A stretch of 64,000 nucleotides of DNA from UBA2357 sp041678045 (lineage in GTDB: Bacteria; Pseudomonadota; Gammaproteobacteria; Burkholderiales; Rhodocyclaceae): contig JBAYOV010000006.1 of assembly GCA_041678045.1 (NCBI GenBank), positions 35,974 to 99,973 of the forward strand. Reading direction: 5' to 3'. The notes under the pieces are model-generated. The model saw nothing but the letters and a program-made list of their open reading frames with translations. It did not search any database and was not told where the DNA came from. This document shows positions 16,801 through 25,789 of the stretch, piece by piece. The position numbers and the translations under genes are program-made. The first letter of the stretch is position 1, and every line of letters starts with the position of its first letter.

Positions 16801-17425
16801 CAAGCTCAAGGACGACGTCGCCGCCGGCAAGCAGCCGCGCCTCAACTACGACAACGCCCTGCGCACCCTGGACGAGCTCTCCGCCCGGCTGCAGACTCGC
16901 ACCGCCGAGCTGCAGGCCATGCGCCATGTCATTTCCAGCACGCCGACGGTGGTTGGCGGCGCGCTGGTCATCCCGCAGGGGCTGTTGCTTCAGCGTCGTG
17001 GCGAACCCGGCTGGAGCGCAGACGCCGCCGCCCGCGCCCGCATCGAGGCCATTGCCATGCAGGCGGTGATGAATGCCGAGCGCGCCCTCGGGTATGAGGT
17101 CATCGACGTCTCCGCACAGAAATGCGGCTGGGACGTCACCAGTCTGCCCAAGCCCGTCGATGGCCGCCTGCCGCCCGCTCGCCACATCGAGGTCAAGGGC
17201 CGGGCCAAGGGCGCCACCACCATTACCGTGACCCGCAACGAGATCCTCTACGGGCTCAACCAGGCCGACAAGTTCATCCTGGCGGTGGTGCTGGCCGACG
17301 GTAACAATGCAGAAGGCCCGTTTTACATTCGGCGTCCCTTTACCCAGGAGCCCGACTGGGCTGTCACCAGCATCAATCTGGATCTCAACGAACTGCTTGG
17401 CAGGAGTACGGCCCCATGCGCTTGA
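13892..17425 (+). CDS. SNF2-family helicase with C-terminal DUF3883 (defence)
   Basis: A 1,177-residue DNA translocase. Helicase motifs in order: ADDPGAGKT (near residue 130), VVDEAHKLS (near 230), MTATPHNG, then the C-terminal lobe with VFTEHRDTLNYL, ATDAAGEGVNLQ and the arginine-finger motif QRFGRIHRIGQ. The last ~110 residues match DUF3883 and contain WDVTS...HIEVKGRAKG, a PD-(D/E)xK-like pattern that could be a nuclease. The closest known defence relative is the DrmD-type SNF2 protein of DISARM, but DrmA, DrmB and DrmC are absent. The start MLRLEEIH is chosen over an upstream TTG. The stop overlaps the PtuA start by 10 bp. Likely role: the motor, and possibly the cutting part, of a methyltransferase-linked defence system. 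Confidence 0.9.
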   Translation: MLRLEEIHKNAALAGIEPGQIVRVIAVEPVGTEALTVVYKTPDGHLGERMVFRSDEALLALAEEGRPWAFDAPGEAFKLAAEAWRINLAHLFDPMMAVHTSNVEPLPHQITAVYESMLPRQPLRYVLADDPGAGKTIMAGLFIRELLMRADARRVLIVAPGSLVEQWQDEMREKFGLEFRIFGRDLVENSASGNPFEDTDLLVARVDQLSRNEDLLAKLELTRWDLVVVDEAHKLSANYFGNKINKTKRFQLGELLGSISRHFLLMTATPHNGKEEDFQLFLSLLDSDRFYGKFRDGAHKVDVSDLMRRMVKEDMLRFDGTKLFPERRAYTVNYRLSDLEATLYTAVTDYVKTEMNRADQLEDGARRGTVGFALTALQRRLASSPEAIYQSLRRRRAKLQRRIEEEKLRQRGEVLADSVFTNGAGDDIWDAPDNLTPEDYEEFEESVVDQATAARTIVELQAEIVILEGLEEQARQVVHSGQDRKWDELSRLLQDTPEMHDADGRQRKLIVFTEHRDTLNYLAVKIRGVLGSEEAVVLIHGGVKREDRRKVQELFRNDPVVRVLIATDAAGEGVNLQNANLMVNYDLPWNPNRIEQRFGRIHRIGQTEICHLWNMVANETREGDVFQRLFDKLEVERKALGGRVFDILGEVFEEKSLRELLIEAIKYGEDPARKAELFRKIEGALDTDHLQTIIRRNALCEEVMDPQRLYAVKEEMEKAEARKLQPYFIRAFFNQAFQSLGGELRPREAGRAEITHVPAIIRERDRQIAGRDRRYNEPVLRRYERVCFEKDHVRVPGRAEAKMASLLHPGHPLMQAVTDIVLEQHRNKLKQGAVLVDPADMGLTPRLMFIVDHAVKEGADQTRIVSRRMQFVEIDPAGEAIHAGWAPHLDLEPIAADDLARIRDVLDAPWVATGHANQLEQRALAHASTHLVPEHFEEVRARRVQQVDKTLAAVHERLVKEINYWQDRSIKLKDDVAAGKQPRLNYDNALRTLDELSARLQTRTAELQAMRHVISSTPTVVGGALVIPQGLLLQRRGEPGWSADAAARARIEAIAMQAVMNAERALGYEVIDVSAQKCGWDVTSLPKPVDGRLPPARHIEVKGRAKGATTITVTRNEILYGLNQADKFILAVVLADGNNAEGPFYIRRPFTQEPDWAVTSINLDLNELLGRSTAPCA

Positions 17426-18849
17426 GCAAGATCACGCTGCGCAACTTCCGGTGCTTTCCATCACTGGAAATCGAACTCCATCCGCAGTTGACCGTACTCG
17501 TTGCCGAGAATGGTCAAGGCAAGTCCTCGGTTCTGGATGCAATTCGGATCGCGTTGTGGCCCTTCGTCAGCAGCTTTGATTTGGCACGAAATGCGTTCAG
17601 CGATCCGGGCAATGCGATTACCGTCGACGATGTACGGATCGTCAAGGGCCGCGACAAGGACATGCTGCGTCAGTTGCCGTGCGAGATTTCTGCAACGGGC
17701 GACTTCGGTTTGGGCTCCGAGAGAACATGGTCCAGATATCGTGAAAGTGAGGCAAAACGCAGCAGAACGAAGGATGCGGGCGATACCAGCTTCATGCGTC
17801 AATGGGCTGTCGCCGTGCAAGATCAAATTCGTGACCCTGACAAGAAAACGCTCGACCTACCCGTCTTTGGCTACTACGGCACGGGTCGGCTCTGGGCACA
17901 GAAAAAACTCACCGAGGCCAGCAAGGGCGCCGACGATACCAAATCGAGCGACTTCTACATCCGCACTTTTGCGTACATGAACTGCCTCGATCCCGCCTCG
18001 TCCTACAAGCACTTCCAGGAATGGTTCACGCTAATCAGCAAAATCTACTGGGAATCAGCGTTGAAGATGCTCGAAGGCAAAGGCAGCGAATCTGCTGTCT
18101 CACAGGCAGAGACCCCGCTTGCTGTGGTCCGCCAAGCAATCGATGCTTTGCTGCAGCCGGTGACGGGTTGGCATTCGTTGGAGTACAGCCACTCTCACGA
18201 AGAATCTCTTGTACTGCATCACGACCAGCACGGAGTCCTCAAAGTCGATCAGCTGAGTGACGGCATCCGCAGTGTTCTGGCGATGATTGGCGACATCGCC
18301 TACCGCTGCTACAAACTCAACCCCCATCTTGGACTGGAGGCTGCCCGCCAGACCCGGGGCGTGGTCATGATTGACGAGGTCGACATGCATCTTCACCCGC
18401 TCTGGCAGCAGCGGGTGCTTGAACAATTGCGCCAAGCCTTTCCAAGCGTTCAGTTCATCGTCACCACCCACAGCCCGCAGGTGCTCACCAGTGTCGATGC
18501 CTCCTGCATCCGGCTGTTACGTCAGGCAACCGACCCTGAAACTGGCACGACAGTCAGCGAGGTCGCCCCTGTAACGACACAAACTCGTGGCGTCTCCAGT
18601 GCCGATCTGCTCGCCCGGATCATGAATGTCGATCCTGTGCCCGCAGTGCCGGAGGCTCAGATGTTGGCCGACTACCAGGCGTTGATTCAGCAGAACCTGC
18701 ATGACAGCGACGATGGCCAGGCGTTGCGTACTCAGTTGGTCAAGCACTTTGGCGCCGAGCATCCGGTCATGCGCGAATGCGATCGTCTGGTTCGCCTGCA
18801 GGGTTTCAAGCAGCGTTTGCCCCGCACGTCTCGTAACTCGGAGGGCTGA
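17416..18849 (+). CDS. ptuA: Septu defence ATPase PtuA
   Basis: A 477-residue RecF/SMC-like AAA ATPase. The N-terminus MRLSKITLRNFRCF and P-loop AENGQGKSS (residues 30-38) are typical; the signature region is around QLSDGIRSV and Walker B is VVMIDEVDMHLHP (near 315), followed by the H-loop TTHSPQV. With the next gene, an HNH protein, it forms the PtuA-PtuB pair that in characterised Septu systems assembles into an ATP-regulated nuclease complex aborting phage infection. It overlaps the helicase gene by 10 bp. Its base composition looks less GC-rich than the helicase, suggesting separate acquisition. Confidence 0.87.
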   Translation: MRLSKITLRNFRCFPSLEIELHPQLTVLVAENGQGKSSVLDAIRIALWPFVSSFDLARNAFSDPGNAITVDDVRIVKGRDKDMLRQLPCEISATGDFGLGSERTWSRYRESEAKRSRTKDAGDTSFMRQWAVAVQDQIRDPDKKTLDLPVFGYYGTGRLWAQKKLTEASKGADDTKSSDFYIRTFAYMNCLDPASSYKHFQEWFTLISKIYWESALKMLEGKGSESAVSQAETPLAVVRQAIDALLQPVTGWHSLEYSHSHEESLVLHHDQHGVLKVDQLSDGIRSVLAMIGDIAYRCYKLNPHLGLEAARQTRGVVMIDEVDMHLHPLWQQRVLEQLRQAFPSVQFIVTTHSPQVLTSVDASCIRLLRQATDPETGTTVSEVAPVTTQTRGVSSADLLARIMNVDPVPAVPEAQMLADYQALIQQNLHDSDDGQALRTQLVKHFGAEHPVMRECDRLVRLQGFKQRLPRTSRNSEG

Positions 18850-18850
18850 C

Positions 18851-19498
18851 GTGCACCAACTCCATCGCGACGCTGTGCCGCCGGCCGGGCTGAGCAAGTA
18901 CCGGCATGGACAGGATAAGTGGTCGAACATTTGCCCGACTCAGGCGGAACGTGCCGCGATCTGGGAAAAGCTCGTCGCCATGCAGGGCGAGCGTTGTGCC
19001 TACTGTGAAGGCCCGATGAGCGAAGACAATCGCCACATCGAGCACTTCCGTCAGCGCGACCGCTACCCGCAGGGCACCTTCGACTGGCACAACCTGTTCG
19101 GCTCCTGTAGCCGCCCTGGCACCTGCGGTGACCACAAGGACAAGTGCGGTGCCTACCCGCACCAGGACCTCATCAAGCCGGATGTGGAAGACCCGGAAGA
19201 TTTCTTCGTCTTCACTCCGTACGGCACCATCCGCCCCAGGGCGAACCTGAAGCCACACGACCAGCATCGTGCCAAGGTGACTATCCGCATCCTGGGCCTC
19301 GACGGTGCGCTGAACCAGATCCGGCGATCCGAGGTGGCCGGCTACATCCAGACCGCCGAATACTTTGCCGAGATGGCAGCGACCTTCGGCGAGGACGAAT
19401 GGCTGCCGCTGCTGCGGGAAGAAATCCAGAACACCGCACACCTGCCTTTTGCAACCGCCATCCGGCATGTGCTGACACGACAGAGCGAAACCGCATGA
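18851..19498 (+). CDS. ptuB: Septu HNH endonuclease PtuB (TIGR02646-like)
   Basis: A 215-residue HNH nuclease. The GTG start is preceded by GGAGGG and lies one base after the ptuA stop. Zinc/HNH residues are visible: CAYC (C49, C52), HIEH (H62, H65), WHN (H80, N81), then C86, C92 and H95. This arrangement is typical of the retron/Septu-associated HNH family TIGR02646. It would be the DNA-cutting partner of PtuA. The last codons overlap by ATGA with the start of a short DUF1156-like remnant. Confidence 0.87.
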   Translation: MHQLHRDAVPPAGLSKYRHGQDKWSNICPTQAERAAIWEKLVAMQGERCAYCEGPMSEDNRHIEHFRQRDRYPQGTFDWHNLFGSCSRPGTCGDHKDKCGAYPHQDLIKPDVEDPEDFFVFTPYGTIRPRANLKPHDQHRAKVTIRILGLDGALNQIRRSEVAGYIQTAEYFAEMAATFGEDEWLPLLREEIQNTAHLPFATAIRHVLTRQSETA

Positions 19499-19557
19499 CC
19501 CCCGTCACCCCTCCCCAAAAACTCATTGCAGCCGCACTTCCGTTCGATGCTGTGTCT
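19495..19557 (+). pseudogene. 5' remnant of a second DUF1156 methyltransferase gene
   Basis: The ATG overlaps the ptuB stop (ATGA), and the first 21 codons read MTPVTPPQKLIAAALPFDAV, the N-terminal signature of DUF1156 proteins. The intact gene at 20405 starts MTPIKTPKKLIEVALPLDAI; 12 of 21 residues match, so this is a divergent paralogue rather than a recent duplicate. After this point similarity stops and the sequence becomes a hairpin-rich element. The frame continues to 19779 but with no recognisable protein. I infer that an earlier methyltransferase gene coupled to ptuB was interrupted or replaced. Confidence 0.65.
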
Positions 19558-19581
19558 GGAAAGCATCTTTGGGCAAGCCAG

Positions 19582-19725
19582 AAACAGAAACGCCTCCACA
19601 AGGGAGGCGTCGAGCCCGGGATACGATCCCGGGCGGGGCACAAACTAACCCTACAAACAGAGACGCCCCTTGCGGGGCGTCGGGCCGGAGATGCTATCTC
19701 CGGGGGGGTTAGCGGTTCAATTCTG
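19582..19725 (+). ncRNA. Tandem two-hairpin repeat element, candidate structured RNA
   Basis: Two adjoining units, each starting AAACAGRRACGCC (19582 and 19655, period 73), each fold into two hairpins. The stems are 19590-19597/19603-19610, 19614-19622/19626-19634 (9 bp, 3-nt loop), 19662-19669/19674-19681 and 19685-19692/19696-19703. A 7-bp helix, CTAACCC (19645-19651) with GGGTTAG (19706-19712), could enclose the second unit. Stem sequences differ between units while pairing is kept, which argues for structure. It sits about 50 nt upstream of a NYN ribonuclease gene. It could be a cis RNA, an RNA antitoxin or guide, or a copy of a dispersed palindromic repeat; the sequence alone cannot decide. 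Confidence 0.5.
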
Positions 19726-19775
19726 GCCATGCGGCCCGCCATTGTCAAGAGTGCTGACTTCCTGGAGGGCAGTGC

Positions 19776-20396
19776 ATGATGCAGCGCGTCATCACCTACA
19801 TTGATGGATTCAACCTGTATTTCGGTCTCAAGCAGGCGGGTTTCAAGCGTTACTACTGGCTCGATGTCGCCGCGCTGGGCCAGCATCTGCTCAAGCCGGG
19901 GCAAACCCTGGTGGCGACCCATTACTTTACCGCCCGCATCCGCGACAATGGCCGCAACGTAGCCGACCAGAAGCGGCAGAACGACTATCTCGAGGCGCTT
20001 GCCGTGCAAGGTGTGCGCTGCCAGTTCGGTCACTACCTTGAAAAGGTCCGAGAATGCCGGGCCTGCCATGCCACCTGGCCCGACTACGAAGAAAAGATGA
20101 CCGACGTGAATATCGCCATCCAGCTGATGACCGACGCTTTCGACGATGCCTTCGACACCGCGCTCGTCATCTCGGGCGACAGCGATCTGGTCACGCCCAT
20201 CCGGCGGGTGCGCGAGCGATTTGCAAACAAGCGCGTCATCGTTGCCTTTCCGCCCCGGCGCCATTCCAAGGCACTCAAGCAAACCGCCAACGGCCATCTC
20301 GCCATTGGCGAAGACAAGCTGCGTGCCAGTCAGTTACCCGAACACATTGCCAAGCCGGACGGCTTCGTTCTGCACCGCCCGGCGAGCTGGAGTTGA
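19776..20396 (+). CDS. NYN (LabA/DUF88-like) ribonuclease-domain protein
   Basis: A 206-residue protein starting MMQRVITYIDGFNLYFG after a GGAGGG ribosome site. IDGFNLY near residues 9-15, KMTDVNIAIQLMTDAF in the middle and VISGDSDLVTPI supply the conserved Asp residues of the PIN-like NYN nuclease fold. A CRACH motif before the central region could bind metal. Family members are ribonucleases. It follows the hairpin element directly and precedes the DUF1156 gene by 8 bp, so it probably belongs to the same transcript. It may process or degrade RNA as part of the defence response; this is inference. Confidence 0.8.
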   Translation: MMQRVITYIDGFNLYFGLKQAGFKRYYWLDVAALGQHLLKPGQTLVATHYFTARIRDNGRNVADQKRQNDYLEALAVQGVRCQFGHYLEKVRECRACHATWPDYEEKMTDVNIAIQLMTDAFDDAFDTALVISGDSDLVTPIRRVRERFANKRVIVAFPPRRHSKALKQTANGHLAIGEDKLRASQLPEHIAKPDGFVLHRPASWS

Positions 20397-20404
20397 AGCA
20401 CCCC

Positions 20405-23287
<2,883 letters not shown>

Positions 23288-23298
23288 GGAGTCAAGCA

Positions 23299-24489
23299 AT
23301 GCGCATCGAATCCGTCAGGCTCAAGAATTACAAAAGCTTCAAAGGCGCGGCTTTACAGGACATGCCGCGTCTGTGTGTGGTCGTTGGTGCCAATGGCACG
23401 GGAAAAAGTACGCTGTTTGGGGTCTTCGGTTTTTTGAAGGATTGCCTGCTGTTCAATGTCCGGCAAGCCTTGCAGCAGCGCGGCGGGTTTCGCGAGGTGC
23501 TGTCGCGTGGGGCGGATCCGGCAGAAGGGGTGGAGATCGAGATCAAGTTCCGTCTGGATATTGCCGGCATCGACCGTCTGGTGACGTATGCGCTGCATCT
23601 GGGCGAGGAAAAGGGCCGGCCGGTCGTGCTCCATGAAGTGCTGCGTTACAAGCGTGGCCGATATGGCTCACCGTTTCACTTTCTCGATTTCCGGCGCGGG
23701 GTGGGGTATGCCATCAACAACGAAGAGGATTTCAACCGTCCAGACGAGGAGTTGGAGCGTGAGGAGCAGAAGGTCGACCCGGATTCCCTGGCCATCAGTG
23801 GGTTGGGGCAGTTCGAGCGCTTCAAGGCGGCCAACGCTTTTCGCCGACTGATCGAAAACTGGCATGTCTCGGATTTTCATATCAGCGCGGCGCGTGGCAG
23901 CAAGGATGCCGTGGGGATCGATGACCATTTGTCGGTTACGGGCGATAACCTGCAACTGGTGGCGAGGAATATTTACGAGAATCATCCGGATGTCTTCGAG
24001 CGCATCGTGCAGCGTATGCGCCAGCGTGTACCCGGTGTTTCGGCGGTGACGCCGAAACCCACTGAAGATGGCCGGCTTCTGCTGCAGTTCAGGGATGGGG
24101 CGTTCATCGATCCATTCATCGATCGCTATGTGTCGGATGGCACGATCAAGATGTTTGCCTACCTGGTGCTTTTGCATGACCCACGCCCACATCCTTTGTT
24201 GTGCGTGGAAGAGCCGGAAAACCAGCTCTACCCATCGCTGCTGTGGGAACTGGCCGAAGAGTTCCGTGATTACGCCAAGCGGGGCGGACAGGTGCTGGTA
24301 TCAACGCATTCGCCGGATTTTCTGAATGCTCTGGCGCTGGAGGAGGTGTTCTGGCTGGTGAAGCAGCAAGGCTATACGCAAATTCAACGTGCCCAGGATG
24401 ACGCTCAGATTGCTGCCTACATGCGTGAGGGCGATCAGTTGGGTTATTTGTGGAAACAGGGCCTGTTCCCCGGTGTGGACCCCGCATGA
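23299..24489 (+). CDS. AAA ATPase (OLD/RecF-like) paired with DUF4276 protein
   Basis: A 396-residue ATPase starting MRIESVRLKNYKSF after a GAGGAG site. The P-loop is GANGTGKST (30-38), Walker B and D-loop are LLCVEEPENQLYP (near 300), and the switch region is VSTHSPDFLN. The small size and the following ATGA-overlapped DUF4276 gene match a two-gene arrangement of ATPase plus TOPRIM-like nuclease, similar in logic to PARIS or two-gene OLD systems. It probably senses or responds to phage activity and controls the partner. It starts 11 bp after the methyltransferase gene. Confidence 0.85.
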   Translation: MRIESVRLKNYKSFKGAALQDMPRLCVVVGANGTGKSTLFGVFGFLKDCLLFNVRQALQQRGGFREVLSRGADPAEGVEIEIKFRLDIAGIDRLVTYALHLGEEKGRPVVLHEVLRYKRGRYGSPFHFLDFRRGVGYAINNEEDFNRPDEELEREEQKVDPDSLAISGLGQFERFKAANAFRRLIENWHVSDFHISAARGSKDAVGIDDHLSVTGDNLQLVARNIYENHPDVFERIVQRMRQRVPGVSAVTPKPTEDGRLLLQFRDGAFIDPFIDRYVSDGTIKMFAYLVLLHDPRPHPLLCVEEPENQLYPSLLWELAEEFRDYAKRGGQVLVSTHSPDFLNALALEEVFWLVKQQGYTQIQRAQDDAQIAAYMREGDQLGYLWKQGLFPGVDPA

Positions 24490-25046
24490 GCACGCTGGTC
24501 TTTCTGCTTGAGGAGCCTTCGGCCAAGGCCATGCTGGAGGGCGTTCTTCCGCGGCTGCTACCAAGGCAGGTCGAGGTGCAGTTCATGGTGTTTGAAGGCA
24601 AGCAGGATTTACACAAGCAGCTGCCAAAACGCATGAAATTCTGGCAGAAACCTGACACCCGGTTTGTCGTGATGCGTGACCAGGATAGCGGGGATTGCCG
24701 TTTGATCCGCCAGGAGTTGCTTGCTTTGTGCGCACAGGCTGGTCGCCCTGATGCCTTGGTACGTATTGCCTGTCATGAGCTGGAAAGTTTTTACCTTGGG
24801 GACTTGCTTGCGGTGGAGCAGGGGCTGTCAATGAAAGGCTTGAGCAAGCAGCAGGAGAGCAAGAAGTTTCGTGCTCCCGATATGCTGAGCAATGCTGCCG
24901 AAGAGCTGCAGAAATTGACGCTCGGTCGCTACCAAAAGCTGGCTGGATCACGCGCCATCGGCCCCCTTCTGGATGTAGGGGGAAAGAATCGTTCCCACAG
25001 CTTCAATGCCTTGGTGGAAGGTATTCGCCGAGTCACGTCGGATTGA
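24486..25046 (+). CDS. DUF4276 family protein, TOPRIM-like effector candidate
   Basis: A 186-residue protein whose ATG overlaps the upstream ATPase stop (ATGA). The N-terminus FLLEEPSAKAMLEG and the motif MRDQDSGDC resemble the conserved Glu and DxD residues of TOPRIM-fold nucleases. Further conserved features are HELESFYLGD and KNRSHSFN. In this family the protein is almost always linked to an AAA ATPase of the type encoded just upstream. Predicted role: the nuclease or toxin half of the pair. Biochemical activity is not established from sequence alone. Confidence 0.8.
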   Translation: MSTLVFLLEEPSAKAMLEGVLPRLLPRQVEVQFMVFEGKQDLHKQLPKRMKFWQKPDTRFVVMRDQDSGDCRLIRQELLALCAQAGRPDALVRIACHELESFYLGDLLAVEQGLSMKGLSKQQESKKFRAPDMLSNAAEELQKLTLGRYQKLAGSRAIGPLLDVGGKNRSHSFNALVEGIRRVTSD

Positions 25047-25082
25047 AGGGCAGATGCCTGAGTCTGTGCATCGGATCGCATA

Positions 25083-25772
25083 ATGATTTCAACGAAAATC
25101 ATCGATACTGCCTTGCTGAACGATCTGCGCGGCCTGATCGAGCAGGCGCGCCAGCATGTGGCGCAAACGGCCAACAGTGCGGTGACGCTGCTGTACTGGC
25201 ATGTTGGCCTGCGCATCCGCAGCGAGGTGCTCAAGAACGAGCGCGCCGACTACGGCGAGCAAATTGTGTCGACGCTGTCGACACAATTGGTCCGCGAGTA
25301 CGGCCGCAGCTTTGGCGTGCGTAGCCTGCGTCGCATGGTGCAGTTTGCCGAGGTGTTCCCGGATGAGGCGGTGGTGGCATCGCTATCGCCGCACCTGAGC
25401 TGGAGCCACTTCATCGAGATCCTGCCGCTGAAAAAGCCGCTGGAACGCGAGTTCTACGCCGAGATGTGTCGCATCGAGCGCTGGAGCGTGCGTACCCTGC
25501 GGGAACGCATCGGCAGCCAGCTCTACCTGCGCACGGCGCTGACCAAGCAGCCCGAGGCGCTGGTCGATGCCGAGCTTGCCAAGCTGCGCGCGGGCGGGCA
25601 GATGACGCCCGACATGGTGTTCCGCGATCCTTACATGCTGGACTTTCTCGGCCTGCCCGACGGCTACAGCGAGCGCGACCTGGAAGCCGCCATCCTGCGC
25701 GACATGGAGCGCTTTCTGCTGGAGCTGGGCGCGGGTTGGGGCAACAGCCTTCAAACCTTGATCGTTAACTGA
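25083..25772 (+). CDS. DUF1016 (YhcG-type) protein lacking the C-terminal nuclease core
   Basis: A 229-residue protein matching the N-terminal YhcG/DUF1016 domain: HVAQTANSAVTLLYWHVG, YGEQIVSTLS, FPDEAVVA and SWSHFIEILPL. It continues through the linker RDPYMLDFLGL and ERFLLELGAG. Full-length relatives, about 340-380 residues, go on into a PD-(D/E)xK nuclease domain (typically with a DLLFYH block). Here the frame ends fourteen residues after LLEL, and the next gene starts 18 bp later, so there is no room for the nuclease. It is either a degraded gene or a shortened DNA-binding derivative. An interrupted 12-bp palindrome lies inside it (25262-25288). Confidence 0.8.
   Translation: MISTKIIDTALLNDLRGLIEQARQHVAQTANSAVTLLYWHVGLRIRSEVLKNERADYGEQIVSTLSTQLVREYGRSFGVRSLRRMVQFAEVFPDEAVVASLSPHLSWSHFIEILPLKKPLEREFYAEMCRIERWSVRTLRERIGSQLYLRTALTKQPEALVDAELAKLRAGGQMTPDMVFRDPYMLDFLGLPDGYSERDLEAAILRDMERFLLELGAGWGNSLQTLIVN
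25257..25289. repeat. Interrupted palindrome, copy 1 (inside the DUF1016 gene)
   Basis: Perfect 12-bp arms (25262-25273 and 25277-25288) around GCT, with core TTGTGTCGAC. The surrounding 33 bp match 29122-29154 at 28 positions, in the same orientation and the same reading phase. Confidence 0.8.
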
Positions 25773-25789
25773 CTGGGGAACCTAGAACG

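Noticed and set aside
13892..17425. Calling the island DISARM on the basis of the SNF2 helicase
   Set aside because: No DrmA, DrmB (DUF1998) or DrmC (PLD) gene occurs anywhere in the island, so only a distant relation of the helicase is claimed.
19582..19725. Tandem hairpins considered as a CRISPR array or an integron attC site
   Set aside because: Only two units, no spacer/repeat alternation, no cas or integrase gene, and no attC core sites at the ends.
19144..19779. A 211-codon frame running through the ptuB 3' end and the hairpin element
   Set aside because: It lies in a different frame from ptuB, has repetitive Arg/Gly-rich sequence and only reflects the hairpin bases.
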